Assembly: GCF_014857905.1 (NCBI RefSeq)
Contig: NZ_JACYXE010000001.1
Coordinates: forward strand, 1-64,000
Direction: 5' to 3'
From: Agilicoccus flavus
Lineage (GTDB): Bacteria > Actinomycetota > Actinomycetes > Actinomycetales > Dermatophilaceae
DNA: 64,000 bases
This document shows positions 41,418-52,159 of the stretch, in pieces. The notes under the pieces are model-generated. The model worked only from the letters and a program-made list of their open reading frames with translations. It made no database searches and was not told the DNA's origin. Each line of letters opens with the position of its first letter. Positions within the stretch are counted from its first letter, which is position 1. The translations under genes were made by a program, and so were the position numbers.

Positions 41418-42955
41418 GCGCGGCCGGCGCGTGGGCGGCGGGCCTCGTCGGGCTCGTGTGCGTCCTCACCCTCCTCGGCGGGGCCTACGGGCTGCGCCTC
41501 TCGCGCACGACGTCCGACTTCTACGTCGCCGGACGCACGGTCACCCCGTGGTGGAACGCCTCCGCCATCGGCGGCGAGTACCTGTCGGCGGCGTCCTTCC
41601 TCGGGGTCGCCGGGCTCGTCTACGCGGGCGGGGTCGACATGCTGTGGTTCCCCGTCGGCTACACGCTCGGGTACCTCGTCCTGCTCGCGCTCGTGGCCGC
41701 CCCGCTGCGCCGCTCCGGCGCCTACACCGCGCCCGACTTCGCGCAGGCACGCCTGGGCAGCCTGCCCGTGCGCCGCCTGGCCAGCGTGTTCGCCGTCGTC
41801 ATCGGCTGGGCCTACCTGCTGCCCCAGCTCTACGGAGCGGGGCTCGCACTGCGCAGCCTCACGGGGGCGCCGTCGTGGGTGGGGGCCGCCCTCGTCGCGG
41901 TCGTCGTCACCCTCAACGTCGTGGCGGGCGGGATGCGCTCGGTCACCCTGGTCCAGGCGGTCCAGTACTGGGTCAAGCTCATCGCCCTCGCCGTGCCCGC
42001 GCTCGTCCTGCTCGGCGTGTGGCTCGCGTCCGGGACGCCGACGCCGCACCTGCCGACGCCCGCCGACGTCGGCCTCGACGGCGCCGGCGGCGCGGTGGGA
42101 GACCGGGCCTACACGATCCTGTCGACCCTGCTGGCCCTCTGCCTCGGCACCATGGGCCTCCCCCACGTCGTCGTGCGCTTCTACACCAACCCCGACGGTC
42201 GTGCCGCGCGGCGCACCACGGTGCGCGTCGTGGCCCTCCTCGGTCTCTTCTACGTCTTCCCACCCCTGTACGCGTTGCTCGCGCGCGTCTACGTGCCGCA
42301 GCTCCCGCCGGGGGTCAGCTCCGACGCGATCGTCCTGCTGCTGCCCTCGGCCGTCGTCCCGGGCGGGCTCGGGACTGCGCTGACGGCCGTCCTCGCGGCG
42401 GGCGCGTTCGCCGCCCTCCTCTCGACGGCGTCGGGCCTGGCCGTCGCGGTGGCGGGCGTGCTCGACCAGGACGTCGTCCGCCCCGCCCTCCTCGCCGTGA
42501 CCGGCGGCGACGCGACGGGCATCCAGAGCTTCCGCCTGGCCGCCGGCGTCGCCATGGTCGTGCCGTGCGCCGTGCTGCCGCTCGTCGACGACATCGGCCT
42601 CGCCACGAGCGTCACCCTCGTCTTCGCCGTCGCCGCCTCGACGTTCTCGCCGCTGCTCGTCCTCGGGGTCTGGTGGCGCGGGCTGACGGCGCCCGGCGCC
42701 GCGGCGGGCATGGTCGTCGGCGGCGTGTCGTCACTCACGGCGCTCGGTCTCCGCCTGACCGAGGCCGTGCCGGCGGGCGAGGACCGCCTCGGGCTGTTCG
42801 TCGCCTCCCCGGCCGCCTGGACCGTCACCGCCGCCTTCGTCACCGCGATCCTCGTGTCGCTCGCCACCCCGGAACGGGTTCCGCGGGGGTCGCTCGCGAT
42901 GCTCGCCCGCCTGCACACCCCCGAGCGCGTCGACCTCGCCCGCCTGCGCCCCTGA
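41414..42955 (+). CDS. SSS-family sodium/carboxylate symporter (acetate permease-like)
   Basis: This 513-residue transporter with about 13 membrane helices is related to ActP. The conserved core includes TSDFYVAGRTVTPWWNASA, GEYLSAASFLGVAGLVY, GTMGLPHVVVRFYTNPDG and a C-terminal VASPAAWTVTAAFVTA-like helix. Substrates of the subfamily are short monocarboxylates such as acetate, pyruvate or propionate. The ATG at 41414 is preferred over GTG 41366 because the TM1 homology follows directly and GGTGGG lies upstream. It is in line with the LytTR pair and a two-helix protein, and is likely controlled by them. Confidence 0.87.
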   Translation: MSAAGAWAAGLVGLVCVLTLLGGAYGLRLSRTTSDFYVAGRTVTPWWNASAIGGEYLSAASFLGVAGLVYAGGVDMLWFPVGYTLGYLVLLALVAAPLRRSGAYTAPDFAQARLGSLPVRRLASVFAVVIGWAYLLPQLYGAGLALRSLTGAPSWVGAALVAVVVTLNVVAGGMRSVTLVQAVQYWVKLIALAVPALVLLGVWLASGTPTPHLPTPADVGLDGAGGAVGDRAYTILSTLLALCLGTMGLPHVVVRFYTNPDGRAARRTTVRVVALLGLFYVFPPLYALLARVYVPQLPPGVSSDAIVLLLPSAVVPGGLGTALTAVLAAGAFAALLSTASGLAVAVAGVLDQDVVRPALLAVTGGDATGIQSFRLAAGVAMVVPCAVLPLVDDIGLATSVTLVFAVAASTFSPLLVLGVWWRGLTAPGAAAGMVVGGVSSLTALGLRLTEAVPAGEDRLGLFVASPAAWTVTAAFVTAILVSLATPERVPRGSLAMLARLHTPERVDLARLRP

Positions 42956-43147
42956 GACCGCCCGGCCACGGCCACCGTTCGTCGCGCCCCGCAGCCCGTT
43001 CGGCGACGGCCCGTTCCCGGTCGCCCGGTCGAGCGCCCCCACCGGGCGCGCCACGGCGTGTCCGGGGCGAATCCGGCCGCCCCGATGGTCAGAGTGGTGC
43101 CCTCCGACCGGCGGCCGCCGGCCGGGTCGCCCCACCCGGAGGTCCCC

Positions 43148-43537
43148 ATGGCGCCCAGCGCTCCGGCGGAGAACGGCCGGGAGTACGGCGAGGCAGGCTC
43201 GCACGGGTACGAAGCCGTGCAGAACAGCGACGAGTTCCAGGATCTGCGCCGCCGCTTCCGCGGCTTCGTCTTCCCGTGGACCGCGTTCTTCCTCGTCTGG
43301 TACTTCCTCTACGTGATCCTCGCCGCCTACTTCCCCGCCTTCATGTCGACGAAGCTGTTCGGCAACATCAACGTCGGTCTCGTGTTCGGGCTGCTGCAGT
43401 TCGTGACGACGTTCGGCATCACGATCCTCTACGTGCGGTGGGCCGACCGGGAGTTCGACCCGCGCGCCGAGGCCATCCGCGACCGCGTGCTCGGCACCCC
43501 GGGCAACCCCACCGCACCGGGAGGTGAGCGGCCGTGA
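43148..43537 (+). CDS. DUF485 membrane protein, symporter partner
   Basis: This 129-residue protein has two membrane helices and the DUF485 core: SDEFQDLRRRFRGFVFPWT, then FLVWYFLYVILAAYFPAF, and a second helix before ILYVRWADREFDP. DUF485 proteins are encoded just before acetate symporters (YjcH/ActP in Escherichia coli). The ATG at 43148 follows GGAGG at 5-6 bases; upstream in-frame starts lack this. The stop overlaps the symporter GTG, so the two are translated together. Confidence 0.9.
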   Translation: MAPSAPAENGREYGEAGSHGYEAVQNSDEFQDLRRRFRGFVFPWTAFFLVWYFLYVILAAYFPAFMSTKLFGNINVGLVFGLLQFVTTFGITILYVRWADREFDPRAEAIRDRVLGTPGNPTAPGGERP

Positions 43538-45174
43538 GCAGCGTCGTCCACACCGCGCAGAGCGTCGGCAACCCGGCGCTGAACATCGGCATCTTCGCGC
43601 TCTTCGTCGCGGTCACGCTCGGCATCGTCATCAAGGTGGCCTCGGGCAAGAAGACGGCCGCCGAGTACTACACCGGCGGCGCCGCGTTCTCGGGGCGCCA
43701 GAACGGCATCGCCATCGCCGGTGACTACCTGTCGGCGGCCTCGTTCCTCGGGATCGCCGGCGCCATCGCGCTCCAGGGCTACGACGGCTTCCTCTACTCG
43801 ATCGGCTTCCTCGTCGCCTGGCTCGTCGCGCTCCTGCTCGTCGCCGAGCTCATGCGCAACACGGGCCGGTTCACGATGGCCGACGTGCTGTCGTTCCGCC
43901 TGCGTCAGCGGCCCGTCCGCATCGCGGCCGCCACGTCCGCCCTCGCCGTCTCGTTCTTCTACCTGCTCGCGCAGATGGCGGGCGCCGGCGGCCTCGTCTC
44001 GCTGCTGCTGGGGCTCGACGGCCGGGTGGCGCAGTACATCGTCATCGCCGTCGTCGGCGTCGTCATGATCGGCTACGTCATGATCGGCGGGATGAAGGGC
44101 ACCACGTGGGTGCAGATGATCAAGGCGGTCCTGCTCATCGCGGCCACGTTCATCATCACCGTGTGGACGCTCGGCAAGTTCGGCTTCGACTTCTCGACCC
44201 TGCTGCAGGCGGCCGTCGACCGCTCGCCCGAGGGGTCCAAGATGCTCGACCCGGGCCTGCGGTACGGCAAGAACGGCACGACGAAGCTCGACTTCATCTC
44301 CCTCGGCCTCGCGCTCGTCCTCGGCACCGCGGGCCTGCCGCACGTGCTCATCCGCTTCTACACGGTCCCCACGAGCAAGCAGGCCCGCAAGTCCGTCGAG
44401 TGGGCGATCTGGCTCATCGGCGGGTTCTACCTGCTCACGCTCGTCGTCGGTTACGGCGCCGCGGCCCTCGTCGGCCCGGAGCGGATCAAGGCGGCACCCG
44501 GTGCGGCCAACTCGGCCGCCCCGCTGCTCGCGTACGAGCTCGGCGGGTCACCGCTGCTCGGGATCATCTCGGGGATCGCGTTCGCGACGATCCTCGCCGT
44601 GGTCGCGGGCCTGACGATCACGACGAGCGCGACGTTCGCGCACGACATCTACAACCAGGTCATCCGGCGCGGCGAGGCCACCCCCGGCGAGGAGGTCCGG
44701 GTGGCGCGCATGGCGGCCCTCGTCGGCGGCGTCGTCGCCATCGTCGGCGGCATCCTCGCCTACGGGCAGAACATCGCGTTCCTCGTCGCCCTCGCGTTCG
44801 CCGTCGCGGCGAGCGCGAACCTGCCGACGATCCTCTACTCGCTGTTCTGGAAGCGCTTCAACACCCGCGGGGCGCTGTGGAGCATCTACGGCGGCCTGGG
44901 CTCGACCCTCATCCTCATCCTGTTCAGCCCCGTCGTGTCGGGCAAGCCCGCCGACCCCAAGACCGGACTGAGCACGTCGATGATCACCAACCCGGCCATC
45001 GACTTCCACTGGTTCCCGCTCGACAACCCCGGCATCGTCTCGATCCCGCTCGCCTTCTTCCTCGGCTGGCTCGGCTCGGTGACGAGCAAGGAGTACAACG
45101 CCGCGAAGTACGCCGAGATGGAGGTCCGCTCCCTCACCGGCGCCGGCGCCCACAACCAGGCGTTGGAGCACTGA
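43534..45174 (+). CDS. actP: cation/acetate symporter
   Basis: This 546-residue SSS-family transporter imports acetate or related short carboxylates with a cation. It has about 13 helices. Conserved parts are KTAAEYYTGGAAFSGRQNG, GDYLSAASFLGIAGAIAL, GTAGLPHVLIRFYTVPTSK and a late VALAFAVAASANLPTIL. The GTG overlaps the DUF485 stop, with GGGAGG upstream. It is a closer ActP match than the symporter 600 bases upstream, so the locus holds two related but distinct carriers. A strong terminator follows before acsA. Confidence 0.9.
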   Translation: MSSVVHTAQSVGNPALNIGIFALFVAVTLGIVIKVASGKKTAAEYYTGGAAFSGRQNGIAIAGDYLSAASFLGIAGAIALQGYDGFLYSIGFLVAWLVALLLVAELMRNTGRFTMADVLSFRLRQRPVRIAAATSALAVSFFYLLAQMAGAGGLVSLLLGLDGRVAQYIVIAVVGVVMIGYVMIGGMKGTTWVQMIKAVLLIAATFIITVWTLGKFGFDFSTLLQAAVDRSPEGSKMLDPGLRYGKNGTTKLDFISLGLALVLGTAGLPHVLIRFYTVPTSKQARKSVEWAIWLIGGFYLLTLVVGYGAAALVGPERIKAAPGAANSAAPLLAYELGGSPLLGIISGIAFATILAVVAGLTITTSATFAHDIYNQVIRRGEATPGEEVRVARMAALVGGVVAIVGGILAYGQNIAFLVALAFAVAASANLPTILYSLFWKRFNTRGALWSIYGGLGSTLILILFSPVVSGKPADPKTGLSTSMITNPAIDFHWFPLDNPGIVSIPLAFFLGWLGSVTSKEYNAAKYAEMEVRSLTGAGAHNQALEH

Positions 45175-45195
45175 GGACACACCGCACGGTGCGTC

Positions 45196-45233
45196 ACGGG
45201 GCCGGAACGGGATCTCTCCCGTTCCGGCCCCGT
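45196..45233 (+). terminator. strong hairpin terminator after actP
   Basis: A perfect 17-bp stem (45196-45212 with 45217-45233) has a TCTC loop and arm ACGGGGCCGGAACGGGA. It ends the symporter operon, so acsA must have its own promoter. Confidence 0.85.
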
Positions 45234-45331
45234 CGCGCGCCCGGGCCCCCGCGCCGTTCGTCCCGCCGGCGCCCCCGCTCGCCGACCGGCGGCGCGCCCC
45301 GGTTGAGTTGCGGCGCCGGGCAGGGTTGAGT

Positions 45332-45347
45332 GGTGGTCCTGATCACA
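45332..45347. promoter_or_regulatory. Crp/GlxR-like site upstream of acsA
   Basis: GGTGG-N6-TCACA has a perfect right half and the GTG-N8-CAC core of the actinobacterial Crp consensus TGTGA-N6-TCACA. It lies 31 bases before the acsA GTG. A Crp gene is at 50514 in the same window. Binding is inferred. Confidence 0.45.
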
Positions 45348-45378
45348 CCGACGTAGCAGGCGAGCCAAGGAGGATGCC

Positions 45379-47319
<1,941 letters not shown>

Positions 47320-47345
47320 CTCCACTCACCGGGCCTCACCAGGCC

Positions 47346-48218
47346 TCACCAGGGCGCCCGATGCGGCGCCGACCGGGGGGCAGCAGGGGGTCCGCCCGCG
47401 ACGACGAGGTCGCGGACGGGCCCCCGTCGCATGCCCGGGGCGCGGGCGAGCGTGGGCGGCTGCCACTGGTTGCGGGCGACGAGGACCTCGCGCAGCACGT
47501 CGGGCCGGTCGGTGATGACCGCGTCGGCCCCCGCGTCGAGGAGCGCGTGCATCGTGGCCGCGTCGTCGACCGTCCACGTCACGACGCGGATGCCGAGCTC
47601 GTGCGCGAGGTCGACGACCCGCTCCACGAAGATCGGCACCGCCCCGAGCTTCACCGGCACGTGGGCGAACGGCGCCCGCGCGAGGCGGCGGGGCGGGCGG
47701 CGGGCTCCCGTGCGGGAGGAGGCGATGAGCGCCACGAGCGAGCGCCACCCGAGGGAGGTGCTCACCTCGGGCACCTCCGCGCGGACCTGCGAAAGCCACC
47801 CGTCCCACGCGCCCGCCACGCACACCCGGCGCGCGACCCCCGGCCGCCGCAGGAGCGCGACGAGGGGACCGATCGCGGCGGCCTCCTTGAGGTCGACCGA
47901 GAAGTTCGTGTGCGGGAAGGCGTCGAGCGCCTCCGCGAGGGCGGGGACGGGCTCCCCACCCACCCGCACCCGGCGCAGCTGCGCCGACGTGAGCCGACGC
48001 ACGGTGCCCCCGGCCCCGCCGGTGCCCGTGAGGCGCTCGAGCGTCGCGTCGTGGAGGCAGACGAGGTCCCCGTCCGCGGTGACGCGGACGTCGGTCTCGA
48101 GGTGGCGGAACCCCAGACCGACGCTGCGGGAGAAGGTGAGCAACGTGTTCTCCGGGCCCAGGCCTGCGCCGCCGCGGTGGGCGAGGGCGATCGGGCCGGG
48201 CGAGTCGGCGTACCCCAT
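47346..48218 (-). CDS. glycerophosphodiester phosphodiesterase
   Basis: This 290-residue GDPD-family TIM-barrel hydrolyses glycerophosphodiesters to glycerol-3-phosphate and an alcohol. The catalytic/metal set is seen in ALAHRGGAGLGPENT (His, Arg, Glu), ETDVRVTADGDLVCLHD (Glu/Asp, His), and VDLKEA. The end VITDRPDVL is typical. No signal peptide is present, so it is cytoplasmic. The ATG at 48218 matches usual N-termini (MxYxDSPxPIALAHRGG), but GTG 48260 with GAGG upstream is also possible. The last 45 residues are Pro/Arg-rich and unconserved. Confidence 0.88.
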   Translation of the reverse strand: MGYADSPGPIALAHRGGAGLGPENTLLTFSRSVGLGFRHLETDVRVTADGDLVCLHDATLERLTGTGGAGGTVRRLTSAQLRRVRVGGEPVPALAEALDAFPHTNFSVDLKEAAAIGPLVALLRRPGVARRVCVAGAWDGWLSQVRAEVPEVSTSLGWRSLVALIASSRTGARRPPRRLARAPFAHVPVKLGAVPIFVERVVDLAHELGIRVVTWTVDDAATMHALLDAGADAVITDRPDVLREVLVARNQWQPPTLARAPGMRRGPVRDLVVAGGPPAAPRSAPHRAPW

Positions 48219-48553
48219 GTCTCCATCGTGGGGTCGCGCGGCGCCGGGTCCGTCCGTCACCGGCCCTCACCACGAGCTGTTCACGAACCCTTCACGCCGC
48301 GTCCGGCGCCGGGTCGTCCGGATCGGTGCCGCGCGACGTTCCCGCCCCACCGACGACCGGGGAACGACCCGGGAACGGCCCGCCCCGCGGAAAGTCGGCG
48401 CGTCCGGGAGTGGGGAGTTCGCCGACGGGGCACGGGGTCGCTAAGGTCGACCACGACTCACGCGTGTCCGGCGCGGGCCGCGCACGTCTGTTGGCCCGGA
48501 TCTGACCCGCCCACCCATCTTCGCGGGCTTCGGCCCGGCACAGGAGGTACACG
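48219..48553. other. 335-base divergent intergenic region
   Basis: No gene is seen. A possible promoter for the plus-strand gene is TTCGCC (48419-48424), 17 bases, TAAGGT (48442-48447), giving a leader of about 100 bases that ends in a strong AGGAGG. The 42 bases next to the GDPD start could be coding if GTG 48260 is used. Confidence 0.4.
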
Positions 48554-49057
48554 ATGGCCACCGTCCACCCGGAGCCGAAGGCACCGCAGGCGCCGCGCGC
48601 GTCCGACCCGACGCTCGGCCGGCTCGTCAACAACGCCCTCGAGGACATCTCGACGCTCATCCGCAACGAGATCGCCCTGGCCAAGGCCGAGATCAGCGTC
48701 GACGTCAAGAAGATCGGCATCGGCGCGGCCATGTTCGCGGCCGCGGCCTTCGTCGCCGTGCTCGGGCTGATCTTCCTGCTGCACACGATCGCGCAGGGAC
48801 TCATCGCGCTGGGCCTCGCGCCGTGGTTGAGCTACCTCATCGTTACGCTCCTCCTGTTCGTCGTGGCGGGCGTCCTCGCCCTCATCGGCAAGTCCAAGGT
48901 GAGCAAGGTGCAGGGCAAGCCGCAGCGCACCATCGCCGCCGCGAAGACGACGATCGACGAGGTCAAGCGCAGCGCCTCCGGCGACGCGACGAGCACGATC
49001 CGCCGCACCGACCCGGTCGCCCACGGCGCCGCCGCCAAGGCGCCGATCGGCTCCTGA
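48554..49057 (+). CDS. phage-holin-family (DUF1469-like) membrane protein
   Basis: This 167-residue protein begins with a Pro/Ala-rich segment, then LGRLVNNALEDISTLIRNEI and ALAKAEISVDVKKIGIGAAM, the hallmark of the actinobacterial 'phage holin family III' membrane proteins. Two membrane helices (about 55-80 and 92-112) follow, and a soluble Lys/Thr-rich tail. Despite the name, the family is chromosomal and not linked to prophage; its function is unknown. AGGAGG is 6 bases before the ATG. A similar gene sits by marP in mycobacteria. Confidence 0.85.
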   Translation: MATVHPEPKAPQAPRASDPTLGRLVNNALEDISTLIRNEIALAKAEISVDVKKIGIGAAMFAAAAFVAVLGLIFLLHTIAQGLIALGLAPWLSYLIVTLLLFVVAGVLALIGKSKVSKVQGKPQRTIAAAKTTIDEVKRSASGDATSTIRRTDPVAHGAAAKAPIGS

Positions 49058-49071
49058 CCGGCCGGCACGTC

Positions 49072-49111
49072 ACGAGGGCCGCTCCACCCGCACGGGTGGG
49101 GCGGCCCTCGT
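49072..49111. terminator. bidirectional terminator between convergent genes
   Basis: A 19-bp stem (49072-49090 with 49093-49111, one T.G wobble) has a tiny loop and core GGGCCGCTCCACCCG. It serves the holin-family gene on the plus strand and the MarP-like gene on the minus strand. Confidence 0.8.
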
Positions 49112-49126
49112 CGTGTTGGGCCCCGC

Positions 49127-50320
49127 TCAGGCGGCGCAGCGACCGGTGCCGACGGGGATGCGGGAGTCGCCGACCTCGTCGAGGACGGGGCGCAGCTCGT
49201 CGAGGGTGAGGGCGTAGCCGGTGTCGTCGTGGTCGAGGGAGCGGGCGAAGACGACCCCGGCGACCTCGCCGTCGGGCGTGAGGACGGGGCCACCGGAGTT
49301 GCCCGGCTGCAGCTGCGCCCGCAGCGAGTAGACCTGCCGGCGCACGGTGCCCGAGCCGTAGATGTCGTTGCCCCGGGCGTCGAGCTCGTCGCGGACCCGC
49401 GCGGAGTCGATCGTCAGGGGGCCACCGAGCGGGTAGCCGGGGACCGCGACGGGGTCGCCGGTGTCGAGGGCGGCACCGAGACGCAGTGGGCTCGCGGTGA
49501 GGTCGGGGACGGAGATGACGGCGAGGTCGCGGTCGGGGTCGAAGGCGACGACGGTGCCGTCGCGGCGGGCGGCGCCCTCGCGGACGGTGACCCGCTCGGC
49601 ACCGGCGACGACGTGGGCGTTGGTGACGACGAGCCCGCGGGAGACGACCCAGCCCGTGCCCTCGTGGGAGGCGCCGCAGCCGACGGACAGCGCGTCGATG
49701 CGCAGCACCGACCTCGAGGCCGCCCGCACGTCCTGCGTCACGGTGCCGCGCTCGACCGGACGGTCCACGGGGGTGAGCGGCTCGGCCGAGATGCCGTCGA
49801 AGACGCGGGGGAACCCGTACCCGTCGAGGGCGATGACGGCCCGCCCCACGACGCGCTCGCTGGAGGTGGGCATGACCCCGTCGACGGCCTCGAGGACCTG
49901 CGAGGAGGACACGGCCCGGCCGAGGACCTGCGGCGAGGCGGCGCGCAGCAGGCCCGCCGCGAGCCAGAGGGTGGTGAGGGCGAGGGCCCCGGTGAGCAGC
50001 CCACCGAGGAGGGCGTCGGGCACCCGCCAGCCCGTGGTACGCACGTGGCGGTGGACCCGGCCCACGAGCCGGGTGAGCAGGCTCTGTCCGACGGCGCCGA
50101 GCACGAGGACGAGAACGAGGAGCAGGACGGGGCGCAGGGCCGCGTTGTCGTCGGGGACGATCTGGACGAGCACGCGCGGCAGGATCGACAGCCCGGCGGC
50201 GGCCCCGGCGACGAAGCCGGCGATGGAGGCGAGGGTGAGCAGCACCCCGCGCCGCGCCCCGAGGAGCACGTAGAGCACGACGATGACGACGAGGCCCGCG
50301 TCGAAGACGGTGACGTTCAT
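49127..50320 (-). CDS. marP: MarP-like membrane serine protease
   Basis: This 397-residue protein, the same length as M. tuberculosis MarP, is needed there for acid and oxidative resistance. Four membrane helices (about 5-140, CvpA-like) precede a periplasmic trypsin-like domain. The triad is His in VTNAHVVAG, Asp in FDPDRDLAVISV, and Ser in QPGNSGGPVLT. Two Cys, in SVGCGASHEG and in the C-terminal GRCAA (Cys395), match the MarP disulfide that activates the protease. The ATG has no strong ribosome site. It diverges from crp by 193 bases. Confidence 0.9.
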   Translation of the reverse strand: MNVTVFDAGLVVIVVLYVLLGARRGVLLTLASIAGFVAGAAAGLSILPRVLVQIVPDDNAALRPVLLLVLVLVLGAVGQSLLTRLVGRVHRHVRTTGWRVPDALLGGLLTGALALTTLWLAAGLLRAASPQVLGRAVSSSQVLEAVDGVMPTSSERVVGRAVIALDGYGFPRVFDGISAEPLTPVDRPVERGTVTQDVRAASRSVLRIDALSVGCGASHEGTGWVVSRGLVVTNAHVVAGAERVTVREGAARRDGTVVAFDPDRDLAVISVPDLTASPLRLGAALDTGDPVAVPGYPLGGPLTIDSARVRDELDARGNDIYGSGTVRRQVYSLRAQLQPGNSGGPVLTPDGEVAGVVFARSLDHDDTGYALTLDELRPVLDEVGDSRIPVGTGRCAA

Positions 50321-50513
50321 CGGCGCGCGGTCGTGGCGGGAGGCCCGACGGAGGTGGCGGCTGGCATGCGCGTCACGGTAGGCGCCGAAACTGGTACACC
50401 CCTGTGGGTCGACGGGGCGTCGGCCCGGGACGGCAGGCCAGGATCCCTGTGAGAGTCCGGTGGGAGGGCTCGGCGCCGGTGAGAGCTCCTCTGCCTCTGG
50501 CACACTGACGGTT

Positions 50514-51191
50514 GTGGACGATGACGTGGTGAGGAAGGCAGCGCTGTTCGCGGCGCTCACGGACGACGACGTCGCCGCGCTGCGCCCGATGATGACCCCG
50601 GCGCGGGTGGGCCGCGGCGACGTCGTGTTCCGGGAGGGCGAGCAGGGGGACCGGCTGTACGTCATCACGTCGGGGAAGGTGAAGCTGGGCCGGACGAGCT
50701 CGGACGGGCGCGAGAACCTCGTCGCGATCCTCGGCCCCGGGGAGATGTTCGGGGAGCTGAGCCTGTTCGATCCGGGCCCCCGCAGCGCGACGGCCACGGC
50801 CGTCGGCGAGACGACGCTCATCGGTCTCGGGCACGAGTCGCTGTACGGCTTCCTCGACGGGCGGCCCGCGGTGGCGCAGGCGCTGCTGCGGGCGCTGGCG
50901 CGTCGGCTGCGCCGGACCAACGACTCCCTCTCGGACCTCGTGTTCACCGACGTCCCGGGCCGGGTCTCCAAGGCGCTGCTCGACCTGTCGGCCCGCTTCG
51001 GCGAGCCGGGTGACGACGGTCTGCTCGTCGCGCACGACCTCACGCAGGAGGAGCTGGCGCAGCTCGTGGGGGCCTCCCGCGAGACGGTGAACAAGGCCCT
51101 GGCCGACTTCGCGGCCCGCGGGTGGATCCGGCTCGAGGCCCGGGCCGTGGTGCTGCTCGACGTCGACCGGCTGCGCCGCCGCAGCCGCTGA
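50514..51191 (+). CDS. crp: Crp/Fnr-family transcriptional regulator
   Basis: This 225-residue cAMP-receptor-type regulator has an N-terminal cyclic-nucleotide domain with the phosphate-binding cassette FGELSLFDPGPRSATATA (Glu and Arg conserved), a long C-helix (RALARRLRRTNDSLSDL), and a winged helix with LTQEELAQLVGASRETVNKA. Size and motifs match GlxR/Rv3676. The start at GTG 50514, not the longer frame from 50460, matches the usual VDDDVVRKAALFAAL. CACACT ends 7 bases before it, suggesting leaderless mRNA. Likely targets in the window include acsA. Confidence 0.92.
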   Translation: MDDDVVRKAALFAALTDDDVAALRPMMTPARVGRGDVVFREGEQGDRLYVITSGKVKLGRTSSDGRENLVAILGPGEMFGELSLFDPGPRSATATAVGETTLIGLGHESLYGFLDGRPAVAQALLRALARRLRRTNDSLSDLVFTDVPGRVSKALLDLSARFGEPGDDGLLVAHDLTQEELAQLVGASRETVNKALADFAARGWIRLEARAVVLLDVDRLRRRSR

Positions 51192-51250
51192 CGCTCCCGG
51201 TCGCACGCCGCCCCGCGGCGTCGGCCCCGCCCCGCCACCCTCGGGCAGCG

Positions 51251-52159
51251 TCAGTCGACCTGCCCGGACTCCCGCAGGTGGTCGAGTTGGGCGCGCACGG
51301 AGAGGCGGGCGGCGGGCCACACCTCGCGGGGGACCTGCGCGTACACCCGCTCGACGACGGCCTCGACGAGGGCGTCCGTGTCGTCGCCGCCCGCCTCGGG
51401 GCCGGGCCGGCCGCCCGGCCGACCGGCGTCGTCGGTCAGGTCGGCGACGGTCTCGCGCACCTGCTGCAGGCGGGACCGGCGGTGGGCGAGGTACTCGTCG
51501 AGCACGCGCGCGGGGTCGGTGACGGGGTCGCCGTGGGCCGGCAGGACGACGTGGACCCCGCCGCGGCCCACGAGGGCGCGCAGGGCCTGCAGGCTGTCGA
51601 GATAGTCGCCGAGGCGGCCGTCGGGCCAGGCGACGACGGTCGTGCCGCGGCCGAGAACGGTGTCGCCGGTGAGCAGGCTCGCGTCGGCGGGCACGTGCAG
51701 ACAGACCGAGTCGCTCGTGTGCCCCGGCGTGGCGACGACGTGCACCGACAGGCCGTCGAGGTCGACGACGTCGCCTCCGGCGAGGGTCCCGGCGTCGACC
51801 GACCGGATGGGGGCCCCGACGATCTGCGCGAACCGCGCGGCGCCCTCGGTGTGGTCGGCGTGGCGGTGCGTGATGAGGACGACGGCGACCCGCAGGCCGC
51901 GATCCCGTGCGGCCCGCGCGACGGCCTGCAGGTGGCCCTCGTGCAGGGGGCCGGGGTCGACGACGGCGGCGTCTCGCAGGGGCCCGGCGTCCTCGCAGGA
52001 TGCAGACGCGGACACGGCGGAGGCGGGGGACGCCTCGGCCGGCGGGCCGATGATCCACGTGTTCGTCCCGTCGAGGGTCATCGGCGACGGGTTGGGCGCG
52101 AGCACGCGGGTCGCATGGGCGGTGACGTGCTCGGGCACGCCGAACTCGGGGGCGCTCAT
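51251..52159 (-). CDS. MBL-fold metallo-hydrolase
   Basis: This 302-residue metallo-beta-lactamase-fold protein has the metal motif THRHADHTEGA (HxHxDH), then VVATPGHTSDSV, LLTGDTVLGRG and LPAHGDPVTD, giving a complete glyoxalase-II-type binuclear site. A short disordered insert (Ala/Ser-rich, about 45-65) is not in most homologues. The C-terminal 75 residues are a helical extension, like LACTB2-type proteins. The ATG overlaps the NUDIX stop (ATGA). It is the Rv3677c counterpart; substrate unknown. Confidence 0.88.
   Translation of the reverse strand: MSAPEFGVPEHVTAHATRVLAPNPSPMTLDGTNTWIIGPPAEASPASAVSASASCEDAGPLRDAAVVDPGPLHEGHLQAVARAARDRGLRVAVVLITHRHADHTEGAARFAQIVGAPIRSVDAGTLAGGDVVDLDGLSVHVVATPGHTSDSVCLHVPADASLLTGDTVLGRGTTVVAWPDGRLGDYLDSLQALRALVGRGGVHVVLPAHGDPVTDPARVLDEYLAHRRSRLQQVRETVADLTDDAGRPGGRPGPEAGGDDTDALVEAVVERVYAQVPREVWPAARLSVRAQLDHLRESGQVD

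Noticed and set aside
48554-49057. Holin-family protein as evidence of a prophage
   Set aside because: No other phage gene, attachment site or lysis module is nearby; this family is an ordinary chromosomal membrane protein in actinobacteria.
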